This document shows, piece by piece, positions 53,738 to 63,068 of a DNA stretch of 64,000 bases. Each line of letters opens with the position of its first letter. Positions within the stretch are counted from its first letter, which is position 1. A model generated the notes under the pieces. The model searched no databases and was not told where the DNA came from. It was given only the letters and a program-made list of their open reading frames with translations. Both the position numbers and the translations under genes were made by a program. The stretch lies in assembly GCA_964540795.1 (NCBI GenBank), contig CAZINX010000004.1, positions 62,001-126,000 of the forward strand, read 5' to 3'. This stretch comes from Dichotomicrobium sp964540795 (lineage in GTDB: Bacteria; Pseudomonadota; Alphaproteobacteria; Rhizobiales; Rhodomicrobiaceae).

Positions 53738-54073
53738 ATGGGCACCTTTTCGGCATCGGTGAAGTTCATCCTGACCATCCTGCTCGGCGCGTTCGCGTTT
53801 GCCGCGACGGCCATCCAGCAACCGACCCTCATGCGCGAGTTGCTCAGCGTCGCGCGGCAGATTCCCGAGCATTTCGCGGCGTCCGGCCTTTCGGACGAAT
53901 ATCTCGTGTGGGTGGATATCCTGCTCGGCGGCGACAAGCTGGTGTTTATCGGTTATCTGATTGTCGCGCGGATCGTCGTCGGCGTGCTCGCTGGGCTGCT
54001 CGGCAGCATCTTCGGCTTCGGGGTGCGGCGGCGGACAGTGCGCGAGCCGAGCCCGTTCGCCGGATGGGACTGA
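53738..54073 (+). CDS. Small membrane protein of unknown function
   Basis: A 111-residue protein with two or three hydrophobic segments (FILTILLGAFAFAATAI near the N-terminus and LVFIGYLIVARIVVGVLAGLLGSIFGF near the C-terminus). A polar middle part (EHFAASGLSDEYLVWVDILLGGDK) lies between them. No family is recognised. GGAG lies nine bases upstream of the ATG. The next small membrane gene follows 39 bp later and ubiH after that, so the three may form an operon. Confidence 0.65.
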   Translation: MGTFSASVKFILTILLGAFAFAATAIQQPTLMRELLSVARQIPEHFAASGLSDEYLVWVDILLGGDKLVFIGYLIVARIVVGVLAGLLGSIFGFGVRRRTVREPSPFAGWD

Positions 54074-54112
54074 GCAGTTGACGCCGCGCGCCGAACGGCG
54101 AGGACCGCGCCG

Positions 54113-54403
54113 ATGTGGGACAAGCACCGGCAAGTTCGAAAGGACAGCCGCAGGCGCGCGCTGCGAGCGGCGCAGGCGCGGACCGCACGGCGCGGCGCAG
54201 GCGCGCAGCCCATTGAGCCTGAGCCTGAACCCGAACCCGTCGATGAGACCTCCGGGCCGGGTGATCCCGCGTCGGAATCAGAGGAGACTTCCGGCCCCGC
54301 GCCGCCGCGCGATCCGGCCGGCGGCCTGGCCTGGACTGGCCTGATCCTGCTGACCCTCATTCTCGGCGGCTTCATCGCGGCGCTTCTTTTCATGCTCGGG
54401 TAG
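54113..54403 (+). CDS. Small tail-anchored membrane protein of unknown function
   Basis: A 96-residue protein. It starts with a strongly basic helix (HRQVRKDSRRRALRAAQART), continues with an acidic Glu-Pro repeat region (about 33-65) and ends with one membrane helix (LAWTGLILLTLILGGFIAALLFML). This layout suggests a C-terminal anchor with the charged part in the cytoplasm. Family not recognised. GAGGA lies upstream of the ATG, and the ubiH gene starts 63 bp after the stop. Confidence 0.65.
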   Translation: MWDKHRQVRKDSRRRALRAAQARTARRGAGAQPIEPEPEPEPVDETSGPGDPASESEETSGPAPPRDPAGGLAWTGLILLTLILGGFIAALLFMLG

Positions 54404-54466
54404 CGGCGGCGAATTGTCATCTGGCCGGCCGGCGCTCCTGCGCTACGTCTGGCCCAGGAGGATGCG

Positions 54467-55660
54467 ATGAGTGAAACCAATCCCGCCGAGACGCACACAG
54501 AGATCGCCGTCGTCGGAGCAGGCCCGGCCGGGCTGGCCGCCGCGCTGTCACTCGCGCAGGCTGGCTTCGAGGTGATCTGCGTGGGCCAGCCTTTCGCGCC
54601 GACCGATACGCGCACGACCGCCCTGCTTCAGCCCTCGATCGAACTGCTCGAAGACCTCGGCGTCTGGGAGGAGTGCCGCGCGCAAGCCGCGCCGCTGAAC
54701 ACGCTGCGCCTCATCGACGATACCGGCCGGCTGTTCCGCGTGCCGGATGCCGCCTTCCATGCCGCGGAGCTGGGCGAGGGGCCGTTCGGCTACAATATCC
54801 CCAATCAGGCGCTGGTGTTGGCGCTGCACCGCGCGATCGCCGCGCGCGAGCGCGTCACGTTCCAGCCGACGCAAGCCGTCACCGATGTCTCGCCGGCAGA
54901 CGACAGCGTGCGAATTACGCTCACCGAAGGCGGCGGCGTCACCGCGCGCCTCGTCGTCGGGGCGGATGGACGCCGTTCGCTCTGCCGCCGTGCCGCGGGC
55001 ATCAAGGCGCAGACCTGGGACTACCCGCAAACCGCGATTGCGTGCAGTTTCGCGCACACTCGCCCGCACGAAGACACCTGCATCGAGCTTCATACCGCCA
55101 GCGGGCCGCTCACGGCCGTGCCGCTGCCGGATGGCTGGTCAAGCCTCGTCTGGGTCGAGCGGCCGGAGGAGGCCGACCGCCTGCGCGCGCTTGATGAGGC
55201 GGCTTTCGCGCGGGAGCTGGAGCGGTCGCTGCACTACGCGCTGGGGCGGGTCACCGAGGTCGGCCCGCGCGGGACTTTCCCGCTCTCCGGCCTGCAGGCG
55301 CGGGATTTCGCGAGGAGCCGCGTTGCGCTGGTGGGCGAGGCGGCGCATGTGGTGCCACCGATCGGCGCGCAGGGGCTGAACCTCGGTTATCGCGATGTGG
55401 CGGCCCTGACCCACACGGTCAGAGAGACAGGCGGCGACCCGGGCGGCGAAGCGGTCATGCGCGCTTACAATCTGGCCCGGCGCGGCGACGTGACGACGCG
55501 CACGCTGGCGGCAGATCTGCTCAACCGGACGCTCTATTCCGGCTTCCTGCCGTTTCAGCTTGCGCGCGGGGCGGGGCTTTATGCGGTAAACACCGTTGGC
55601 CCGCTGCGCCGGCTGCTGATGCGCGAGGGGCTTACACCTGGCGGGCCGGGTCGCCTGTGA
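54467..55660 (+). CDS. UbiH/Coq6-family FAD-dependent hydroxylase
   Basis: A 397-residue flavoprotein of the ubiquinone-biosynthesis hydroxylase family. The Rossmann motif is VVGAGPAGLAAALSLAQAG, DTRTTALLQPSIELLEDLGVW is a Ubi-hydroxylase signature, and the DG motif is VGADGRRSLCRRAAG. The second FAD motif is VGEAAHVVPPIGAQGLNLG, with Glu where many relatives have Asp. Which ring position it hydroxylates cannot be told. GGAGG precedes the ATG. Its last 29 bp overlap the convergent coiled-coil gene. Confidence 0.88.
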   Translation: MSETNPAETHTEIAVVGAGPAGLAAALSLAQAGFEVICVGQPFAPTDTRTTALLQPSIELLEDLGVWEECRAQAAPLNTLRLIDDTGRLFRVPDAAFHAAELGEGPFGYNIPNQALVLALHRAIAARERVTFQPTQAVTDVSPADDSVRITLTEGGGVTARLVVGADGRRSLCRRAAGIKAQTWDYPQTAIACSFAHTRPHEDTCIELHTASGPLTAVPLPDGWSSLVWVERPEEADRLRALDEAAFARELERSLHYALGRVTEVGPRGTFPLSGLQARDFARSRVALVGEAAHVVPPIGAQGLNLGYRDVAALTHTVRETGGDPGGEAVMRAYNLARRGDVTTRTLAADLLNRTLYSGFLPFQLARGAGLYAVNTVGPLRRLLMREGLTPGGPGRL

Positions 55661-57017
55661 GGATTATGCCGGGCAGGATCACGCGCCCATCGTCCTCATC
55701 ACGCACTGGCGTTGTTCGATCGCGTTGGTCCGCGTTCGAGGTTGAGGCCGGCGCTTTCTGCTCCGTGATCGCTGGCAGCCGCCAGCCGTGGCCCGAAAGC
55801 TGCGCATAAAGCATCGCGAAGCTCGCCACGATCAGGAGCGCCACGACCACCGCAAGCCCAAGCCGCGAGATCAGGCTGCTGCCCGAGCGCGCCGGGCCGC
55901 CCCGAGCGTTTGGCGCGGTCTGGCGCGGCCGGCTGAATTGGACCGGACGCGGGTGCGCCGGAGCGCCGTAACCGGGCCGAGGCGTCGGCGCGGCAGGGGC
56001 GTAGGCCGCTTCGCCGGCGGCAGCCGTTTGCGGCGTCAACGCCTTGCGCGTAACCAGCGTCAACTCGTTGATCCGACAGCGCAAATCCTCCAGCCCATCC
56101 TCAAGTGTCTGCTGGATCACCCCGGCTTCGTGGCGCAGCGTGCGCGTCTCGTCCATGCAATCGGTCAGCCCCTCCTCCAGCCGCGCGAACCGGCGCTCGG
56201 GCGCGGCCTCGCGCACGGCCTTGGCGACGTGAAAGGCTGTGGCGCGCGCGGTCTGGCGCGCGACCGTGGCGCTGGCGCGGATGGCAAGGCGCTGGGTGCC
56301 CGTCTTCATCGCTTCCAGTTCGCCCATCGCCCGCTCGAAGCCTTGCTGCAGCGATTGCAGGCGCCGGTCCAGCGTCTCCAGACGCGGGCCATCATCCGGG
56401 GCGATTGCCTCGCGGATGCGCGCATCGACCAGTCCAAGGATCTTGTCATTCGCCTGTTGCTGGCGCTCGGTGGTTTGCGCGAGTGTGCGCTCCATTGCGA
56501 CCAGCCGCGCGCGGGCGTCTTCCAGCGCCGCGTCGGCGTTTGCAGACGGCGTCTGCCGCTTCAGCGCATCATCGAGCTGGTCGCGCAGCGCCCCGAAGCG
56601 TTGGTCGAGCCAGGCGCGGCTCGCCACATCCAGCCCCGGCGGCGCGTTATCGGCCCAGTGTCTGTCGCCAAGCTGCGAGGCCATGTCCGCGAGTGCCGCA
56701 TGAATCCGCTGCTCGTAATAGCGCTTGCGCGCGGCGTGATCGTCGTCGCCCCGCTGGTGCGGGTCCAGCGTCGAATATCGCCGGGCGCGGCGCTCGAGCG
56801 AATCGCGAAAAGCCGCGACGCGCGCCTGCATCTCGCGGACCTCCTCGCCGCCGACCTTTCCCGTCTGCGCGCGGTAGCCCAGCCTGTCGAGATGATTGCG
56901 CAGTTCACGCAGGGTGTACGGGAAGTCCTCGGCCGCCGCGCGGGCATACCAAGCCCCGCGTCCCCCGGCCGCGTCGGCCCCCGGCGTCCCGCCGGTATGC
57001 GGATGAGACGTGGACAT
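55632..57017 (-). CDS. Coiled-coil membrane protein of unknown function
   Basis: A 461-residue protein. Most of the chain (about 25-340) is predicted helical, with heptad-rich stretches (LEDARARLVAMERTLAQTTERQQQ-like and LETLDRRLQSLQQGFERAMGELEAM-like units). A Pro-rich basic linker follows, then one membrane helix near the C-terminus (LGLAVVVALLIVASFAMLYAQL) and a short polar end. The bulk is probably cytoplasmic with the last 50 residues in the periplasm. No family recognised; the shape resembles polarity or scaffold proteins, but nothing in the sequence proves that. The ATG at 57017 lacks a strong ribosome site. Confidence 0.7.
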   Translation of the reverse strand: MSTSHPHTGGTPGADAAGGRGAWYARAAAEDFPYTLRELRNHLDRLGYRAQTGKVGGEEVREMQARVAAFRDSLERRARRYSTLDPHQRGDDDHAARKRYYEQRIHAALADMASQLGDRHWADNAPPGLDVASRAWLDQRFGALRDQLDDALKRQTPSANADAALEDARARLVAMERTLAQTTERQQQANDKILGLVDARIREAIAPDDGPRLETLDRRLQSLQQGFERAMGELEAMKTGTQRLAIRASATVARQTARATAFHVAKAVREAAPERRFARLEEGLTDCMDETRTLRHEAGVIQQTLEDGLEDLRCRINELTLVTRKALTPQTAAAGEAAYAPAAPTPRPGYGAPAHPRPVQFSRPRQTAPNARGGPARSGSSLISRLGLAVVVALLIVASFAMLYAQLSGHGWRLPAITEQKAPASTSNADQRDRTTPVRDEDDGRVILPGIILTGDPARQV

Positions 57018-57232
57018 CGCCCATGACCCGTGGTTTCCGGCTGGCGTCTGCGCCGCGCGCGCGAAACAGCGCGCAAGCGATACGGGCGCACGGCAAAACG
57101 CCGCGCAGCCCCGACCGCGCCCGTGCAAGCATTCTTCCCGGACACCACGTTGGCGGGACTACGTAAAAAAAGCGTAAAATACTGATGCAATAAAAGAAGC
57201 GGTGGAGGATTTGCTTCACAGATGCGGCATTC

Positions 57233-59521
57233 TCATCCTTCGGCGCAGCTTTGCGCCTCGACCGCGGCGATCGCCGTCATGTTCACCACGCCGCGCGCCG
57301 TCACAGAAGGCGTCAGGATATGCGCCGGCTTGGCCGCCCCCAGCAGGATCGGCCCGACGGGCAGCGCGTTGCTCACCGTCTTGAGCAGGTGAAACACGAT
57401 GTTCGCCGCGTCGAGGTTCGGCATGATGAGCATGTTCGCCTCGCCGGTCAGCGTCGAGAGCGGATAGACGCGCTTGCGGTAGGCCTCGTCGAGCGCGGCA
57501 TCGCCGTGCATCTCGCCCTCGACCTCCAGCTCTGGCGCCTTCTCTTGAATTAGCGCGAGTGCATCGCGCATTTTCTGGGCACTGGGCGTGTCGCGGCTGC
57601 CGAAGGCGGAGTGCGACAAGAGCGCGATCTTCGGCGTCATGCCGAAACGGCCGACCTGCTGCGCCGACAGAATGGCCATGTCGGCGATCTCGTCGGCGGT
57701 CGGGTCGGTGGTGACATGCGTGTCGGCGAGGAAATATGCGCCATTTGACACGATCACGAGGCTGAGCGCGGAAAAATTGCGCACGCCGGACGCGACGCCG
57801 ATCACATCGCGAACATGAGCGAGATGCGCGTCGAAGCGGCCCTCCAGCCCGCAGATCATTGCGTCAGCCTCCCCGCGCTCCACCGCCAGCGCCGCGATGA
57901 CAGTCGATGAGGTGCGCACCACTGTCCGCGCGCGGTCCGGCGTGACGCCGCGCCGCCATGTCCGGTGCAGGTAGGTGTCGACGTAATCGCGGTAGCGCGG
58001 GTCCTCCTGCGGGTTGATGAGCTCAAAATCCTTGCCGGGTTCAATAGACAGCCCGTAGCGGTCGAGCCGTGTGCGTACGACATCCGGCCGCCCCACAAGG
58101 ATCGGCTGGGCCAGCCCCTCCTCGATCGCCACTTGCGCGGCGCGCAGCACCCGCTCGTCCTCGCCCTCGGCGTAGATCACGCGCTGGGTGGCCGTGCGCG
58201 CCTGGGTGAACAACGGCTTCATGATGAGGCCGGAACGGAAGACGAAGCGGTTGAGCCGGTCGTTGTAGGCGTCGAAATCCTCGATGGGGCGGCGGGCGAT
58301 GCCGCTTTCCATCGCCGCGCGGGCAACCGCAGGCGCAAGCCGCAGGATCAGGCGCGGGTCAAAAGGTGTCGGGATCAGGAAGTCCGGGCCGAACAGCCGC
58401 GTCTGCCCGCCATAGGCGCGCGCTGCGACATCCGAGGATGGCTCGCGCGCCAGCGATGCGATGGCCTTGACGGTAGCGAGCTTCATCGCGTCATTGATCT
58501 GCGTCGCGCCGACATCGAGCGCACCGCGGAACAGGTAGGGGAAGCACAGCACGTTATTGACCTGGTTCGGGAAGTCGGACCGGCCGGTGCAGATCATCAC
58601 ATCTGGCCGGGCTTCCTTTGCTACGTCCGGCATGATTTCCGGGATCGGGTTCGCGAGCGCCAGCACCAGCGGGCGGTCGGCCATGTGCTTGAGCATTTCG
58701 GGCTTCAGCACGCCGCCGGCGGACAGGCCCAGGAAAATGTCCGCGCCCGGAATGACATCGGCCAGCGTGCGGTGCGCCGTCTCGCGCGCGAACTTCGCCT
58801 TCCAGCGGTCCATGCTCTCGGCGCGGCCGGTATGCACCACGCCGTCGATATCCGTGACCCAGATGTTCTCGCGTCGCGCGCCCAGCAGCAGCAGCATGTT
58901 GAGGCAGGCCAGCGCCGCTGCGCCCGCGCCGGCGGTGACGATCTTCACGTCCTCCATGCGCTTGCCCGCGATGGAAAGCCCGTTCTGGATCGCCGCGGCG
59001 ACGATGATCGCGGTGCCGTGCTGATCGTCATGCAGCACCGGAATGTTCATGCGCGCGGTCAGCGCTTCCTCGATCTCGAAGCACTCCGGCGCCTTGATGT
59101 CCTCCAGGTTGATGCCGCCGAAGGTCGGCTCCAGCGCCGCGGCGACCTCGCAGAACTTGTCCGGGTCGTCGGCCTTGACCTCCAGGTCGAACACGTCGAT
59201 GCCGGCGAACTTCTTGAACAGCACCGCCTTGCCTTCCATGACCGGCTTGGAAGCCAGGGGACCGATATTGCCGAGCCCGAGCACAGCGGTGCCATTCGTC
59301 AGCACGGCTACGAGATTGCTGCGCGAGGTGAGGGTGTCGACTTCTTCGGGGTTTTCGACAATCGCCTCGCACGGTGCGGCGACTCCGGGCGAATAGGCGA
59401 GCGCCAGGTCGCGCTGGTTGCCAAGTGGCTTTGTCGGCGTGATCTCGATTTTGCCCGGCTGCGGGTGGCGGTGATAATACAGCGCGCCGGATTTCAGGTC
59501 GTCGGATGCGTCGTTGGACAT
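57233..59521 (-). CDS. maeB: NADP-dependent malic enzyme with phosphotransacetylase-like domain
   Basis: A 762-residue MaeB-type enzyme that oxidatively decarboxylates malate to pyruvate. The malic domain (about 1-430) has YSPGVAAPCEAI, FDLEVKADDPDKF (metal-binding region) and DDQHGTAIIVAAA, followed by the nucleotide-binding GAGAAA. The C-terminal phosphotransacetylase-like domain (about 439-762, from VIYAEGEDERVLRAA) usually binds acetyl-CoA as regulator. With the ethylmalonyl-CoA pathway it links C4 acids to pyruvate. GGAGG precedes the ATG. Confidence 0.96.
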   Translation of the reverse strand: MSNDASDDLKSGALYYHRHPQPGKIEITPTKPLGNQRDLALAYSPGVAAPCEAIVENPEEVDTLTSRSNLVAVLTNGTAVLGLGNIGPLASKPVMEGKAVLFKKFAGIDVFDLEVKADDPDKFCEVAAALEPTFGGINLEDIKAPECFEIEEALTARMNIPVLHDDQHGTAIIVAAAIQNGLSIAGKRMEDVKIVTAGAGAAALACLNMLLLLGARRENIWVTDIDGVVHTGRAESMDRWKAKFARETAHRTLADVIPGADIFLGLSAGGVLKPEMLKHMADRPLVLALANPIPEIMPDVAKEARPDVMICTGRSDFPNQVNNVLCFPYLFRGALDVGATQINDAMKLATVKAIASLAREPSSDVAARAYGGQTRLFGPDFLIPTPFDPRLILRLAPAVARAAMESGIARRPIEDFDAYNDRLNRFVFRSGLIMKPLFTQARTATQRVIYAEGEDERVLRAAQVAIEEGLAQPILVGRPDVVRTRLDRYGLSIEPGKDFELINPQEDPRYRDYVDTYLHRTWRRGVTPDRARTVVRTSSTVIAALAVERGEADAMICGLEGRFDAHLAHVRDVIGVASGVRNFSALSLVIVSNGAYFLADTHVTTDPTADEIADMAILSAQQVGRFGMTPKIALLSHSAFGSRDTPSAQKMRDALALIQEKAPELEVEGEMHGDAALDEAYRKRVYPLSTLTGEANMLIMPNLDAANIVFHLLKTVSNALPVGPILLGAAKPAHILTPSVTARGVVNMTAIAAVEAQSCAEG

Positions 59522-59677
59522 TGGGGGTTTCCTCCGGCAGCGGCTTTTCTGTTTCCTCGTATCTCGCCTTCGTCCTCAAAGATTAGACAATCCGCGGTTA
59601 TATCGCCACCGCGCTTGGCGTCGGGCGGCGAAAGCTGTAAGCCAGACCGGAACAGGCGCAGAAAAGCGGGCGGTCTC

Positions 59678-61183
59678 ATGGTCAAAGGGGTAGCAGCAGC
59701 GGGACATGCGGTCACGGCGCGGGCGGCGACCGAGGTGATGGCCGAGGGCGGCAATGCCTTCGACGCGGCCTGCGCGGCGATGTTGACGGCTTGCGTGTGC
59801 GAGCCGGTGCTGGCGTCGCCAGGGGGCGGCGGCTTTCTGATGGCGCAGACGCTGGACGGTCAGGCAACGCTGTACGACTTCTTCGCCCAGACGCCGCAGC
59901 GCAAGCGCCCGCCGGAGGACATCGAATTCAGGGCGATCCACGCGGATTTCGGCCCGGCCACGCAGGAGTTCCACATCGGGGCAGGGGCCAGCGCGACGCC
60001 GGGTTTCGTGCCTGGGCTGTTTGCCGTGCATGGCGATCTGGGCCGCCTGCCGATGAGCAAGGTCGCCGCGCCGGCGATCCGCGCCGCGCGTGAGGGCGTC
60101 AAGACCGAGCCGATCCACGCCTACATCTACAACGTAGTCGCGCCGATCATCCGCGCGACCCAGCCGTCCCGCGAGTTGTTCGCGCCGAACGGCGCGCTGC
60201 CTGAGACTGGCGATGTCCACGCCAACCGCGATCTGGCCGCGACCTGTGAGGCGCTGGCCGCCGAAGGCCCGGACTACTTCGTTGACGGCAAGGCCGGGCA
60301 GGCGATCATCGCGCAGGCGCGGGCGCATGGCGGGCATCTGACCGTCGACGATCTGCGCGGCTATCAGGTCGCGCGGCGCAAGCCGCTGACCTGGACGCAT
60401 CGCGCGCACCGGCTGTCGCTCAACCCCGCGCCGGCGGCGAGCGGCCCGCTGATCGCGCTGGCGCTGGCCATCGCCGAGACTGAAGCGCCGAGCCCGGAGC
60501 CAGTCACTATCGCGCGGATCATGGAGCGCGTGAATGCCGCGCGCCCCGAGCTTCTGGACCAACTCACCGAGGACGTTGCGCCGGAGACGATCGCCGCGGA
60601 AATCGCCAGGCTCGCCGGCCACGCCCCGTCCTATCGCGGCACGACGCATATCAGCGTCATCGACGGCGAGAGCAACGCCGCGAGCGTGAGCATCTCCAAC
60701 GGTGAGGGCAACGGCCACATTGTCGATGGCTGCGGCTTCATGCTCAACAACATGCTCGGCGAGGAGGACCTGCACCCCGGCGGCTTCCACTCCTGGACGC
60801 CCGACACGCGGCTGTCGAGCATGATGGCGCCGGCGATCATCACCGCGCCGGACGGCGCGCTGGTCGCTCTCGGCACCGGCGGTTCGAACCGCATTCGCTC
60901 GGCGATCTTCCAGGTGGCGCTCAACCTCATCGACCGGCGCATGGCCATCGACGAGGCGGTCGCCGCGCCGCGCCTGCATGTCGAGAAATGCGGGACCGTC
61001 AGCTTCGAGGATCTACTGGACCCGGTCGATCGGGACGCGCTTCTCGCAGCCTTCCCGCAGGCGCATCCGTGGCCTGAGCGCAACCTGTTTTTCGGGGGCG
61101 TCCATGCGGCTGCGCGACAGGCCGACGGGCTGCTGCAAGGTGCTGGCGATCCGCGCCGTGGTGGTGTATCGCTCACCGCGTGA
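59678..61183 (+). CDS. Gamma-glutamyltransferase family protein, cytosolic form
   Basis: A 501-residue Ntn-hydrolase. The N-terminal part has HAVTARAATEVMAEGGNAFDAACAA and GGGGFLMA; the autoprocessing site is Thr at about 322-323 in RGTTHISVIDGESN, followed by SISNGEGNGHIVDGCGFMLNNML. GGT enzymes usually have a signal peptide; this one starts directly with the catalytic fold and has none. It is also a little short for the family, and the loop equivalent to PPPSSGG reads NPAPAASGP. It may act on a gamma-glutamyl compound inside the cell or be a relative of cephalosporin acylase; the substrate is unknown. It is divergent from maeB. Confidence 0.85.
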   Translation: MVKGVAAAGHAVTARAATEVMAEGGNAFDAACAAMLTACVCEPVLASPGGGGFLMAQTLDGQATLYDFFAQTPQRKRPPEDIEFRAIHADFGPATQEFHIGAGASATPGFVPGLFAVHGDLGRLPMSKVAAPAIRAAREGVKTEPIHAYIYNVVAPIIRATQPSRELFAPNGALPETGDVHANRDLAATCEALAAEGPDYFVDGKAGQAIIAQARAHGGHLTVDDLRGYQVARRKPLTWTHRAHRLSLNPAPAASGPLIALALAIAETEAPSPEPVTIARIMERVNAARPELLDQLTEDVAPETIAAEIARLAGHAPSYRGTTHISVIDGESNAASVSISNGEGNGHIVDGCGFMLNNMLGEEDLHPGGFHSWTPDTRLSSMMAPAIITAPDGALVALGTGGSNRIRSAIFQVALNLIDRRMAIDEAVAAPRLHVEKCGTVSFEDLLDPVDRDALLAAFPQAHPWPERNLFFGGVHAAARQADGLLQGAGDPRRGGVSLTA

Positions 61184-61230
61184 GGGCTCCGGCGCAATCC
61201 CGCGCCATTGTTCAGCGTAAGGACGCCATC

Positions 61231-63039
61231 GTGCAGGACCGCGCGCCAACAACCGCTCGCGCTGAGGACGCCGGCCGGCTCGCCCGCTTCGATGCGGCGG
61301 TCCGCGACGGTATCGCCTGGCTTGCGGCGACGCGCTGGCGCGCGGCAAGCGCGCTGATCCTGCTGTGCCTGGCGCTGTACCTTCCCGGCTTCGTGGACAT
61401 TCCGGTCACCGATCGCGACGAAGGCCGCTTCGCCCAGGCCACGACGCAGATGCTGGAGACCGGCGACGTCATCGATATCCGCTTTCAGGACGAGCCGCGC
61501 TATCAGAAGCCGGTCGGCATCTACTGGCTTCAGTCGATCAGCGCTTCGGTCTTCGGCGATCTCGACCAGCGTGAAATCTGGACTTATCGGGTACCCTCGC
61601 TGCTCGGCGCCATCGTGGCGGTGCTCGCGCTTTGGTGGGCGGCCCGGCCGCTGTTTGGGCGCGAGGTGGCGCTGATCGCCGCGGCCCTGTTCGCGGCAGT
61701 CGTGACGATGAACCTGGAGGCGCGCATCGCCAAGTCGGACGGCGCGCTGATCGCAGCGATCGCGCTGGCGCAGGGCGCGCTGATGCGGCTTTATCTCGTC
61801 CGGCAGCCGTTGCGCGATGCGGTCGGGCTGGCGGCGCTGTTCTGGATCAGCCTCGCGCTCGGCATCCTCATCAAGGGGCCGATTGCGCCCGCAGTCGCGG
61901 CCGTCACGATCGTCGCGCTGATCGTCTTCGGCGGCGCGCGTGACTGGCTGCGCCGGCTCCATGCGCCCTGGGGCATCCCGCTGCTGCTGACCATCACGCT
62001 GCCCTGGTTCATAGCGATCGGCGTGATCTCGGAGGGCAAGTTCTACGCGCTCTCGCTCGGCAAGGACTTCGGCGCCAAGGTCGGTGGCGGGCAGAGCGTT
62101 CATTCGGCCCCGCCGGGATACTACTTCCTGCTGTTCTGGTGGACGTTCTGGCCGGCGGCGCTGGTGGCGACTGGCGGCGCGGCAATCTGGCTGTGGCGCA
62201 ACCGGACGCTGCGCCGGGCGGCGTTCCTGCTGGCGTGGATTGTGCCGTACTGGCTCATCATCGAGGCGGTGCCGGTCAAGCTGCCGCACTACGCGCTGCC
62301 GATCTATCCGGCGATCGCGCTGGCCGCGGCCTGGGTGCTGCACACTCAGACGGCGCGCTTGGTCGTGCCGATGCGCACCTACAAGCAGGCGGCGGTGCTG
62401 TGGTTCTTCATCGGCGTGGTGCAGGTCGGCGTGTTCGCCGGGGCGCTGTGGCTGTTCGAGACGACGCCGAGCGTGCCTGCGGTCGTGCTGGCGGCGGTGT
62501 TCGCGGTGGCCGCGCCGCTGACCGCGCTGGCGATGTGGCGGCGGGCATTCTACGCCGGGCTGGCGCTGGCGCTCGTCAGCGCGGTCGCGGTCTATGCCGC
62601 GATCATTGGCGAAGTGCTGCCGCGTCTGACCCCGCTCTGGAACAGCGAGCGGATTGCGTCGCTGCGCGCCGACCTCAAGCCTTGCTATGCCGGGCCGGTC
62701 GCGCTGTCGGGCTATCGCGAGCCGAGCGCGGTGTTCCATCTGGGCACCGAGACGCCGATGCTGGGCGGCGCGGCGGCGGCGCGCTGGCTGGGCGAAGAGA
62801 CCGGGCGGCTCGCCGTCGTGACCAATGAGGAGCAGGCGGAATTTGACCGCGCGCTGCAGCAAAGCGGCGCGCAGGTCGCCGGCCCGGTCGCCTGTTTCAC
62901 CGGCTTCAACATGAATGGCGGGGATGTGCTGCGCTTCCGGCTGTATGGCTCCGGCGAGGCGGCGGCGCGTTGCCCCGTCCCGCAGGAATACCGCTGCACC
63001 GGGCGCCCTGACCCGCGCTGGGTCGGTCTGCTGAAATGA
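61231..63039 (+). CDS. ArnT/PMT-like glycosyltransferase family 39 protein
   Basis: About 602 residues with roughly a dozen membrane helices. The first helix is followed by the GT39/83 periplasmic loop with DIPVTDRDEGRFAQAT, where the DE pair is the likely catalytic base, and RFQDEPRYQKPVGIYWLQ. These match ArnT-type transferases that move a sugar from a polyprenyl-phosphate donor to lipid A or other acceptors. The GTG at 61231 has AAGGA seven bases upstream and is my choice; a GTG at 61180 overlaps the previous stop (GTGA) and is an alternative. A heme-binding-like gene follows 29 bp later. Confidence 0.87.
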   Translation: MQDRAPTTARAEDAGRLARFDAAVRDGIAWLAATRWRAASALILLCLALYLPGFVDIPVTDRDEGRFAQATTQMLETGDVIDIRFQDEPRYQKPVGIYWLQSISASVFGDLDQREIWTYRVPSLLGAIVAVLALWWAARPLFGREVALIAAALFAAVVTMNLEARIAKSDGALIAAIALAQGALMRLYLVRQPLRDAVGLAALFWISLALGILIKGPIAPAVAAVTIVALIVFGGARDWLRRLHAPWGIPLLLTITLPWFIAIGVISEGKFYALSLGKDFGAKVGGGQSVHSAPPGYYFLLFWWTFWPAALVATGGAAIWLWRNRTLRRAAFLLAWIVPYWLIIEAVPVKLPHYALPIYPAIALAAAWVLHTQTARLVVPMRTYKQAAVLWFFIGVVQVGVFAGALWLFETTPSVPAVVLAAVFAVAAPLTALAMWRRAFYAGLALALVSAVAVYAAIIGEVLPRLTPLWNSERIASLRADLKPCYAGPVALSGYREPSAVFHLGTETPMLGGAAAARWLGEETGRLAVVTNEEQAEFDRALQQSGAQVAGPVACFTGFNMNGGDVLRFRLYGSGEAAARCPVPQEYRCTGRPDPRWVGLLK

Positions 63040-63068
63040 CGGGCCGCAGAACAAGAATGGAGTGAGAT

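Noticed and set aside
57965..59677. A very long rightward open frame antisense to maeB that runs into the gamma-glutamyltransferase gene, as if encoding a 1072-residue protein.
   Set aside because: The part before 59678 is Arg/His/Gly-rich nonsense opposite a well-supported malic enzyme; long empty frames are normal opposite GC-rich genes. The real start is at 59678.
60631..63054. An 807-codon leftward open frame opposite the GGT and ArnT-like genes.
   Set aside because: Low-complexity composition dominated by Arg, Gln and Asp, no motifs, and both plus-strand genes have clear family features.
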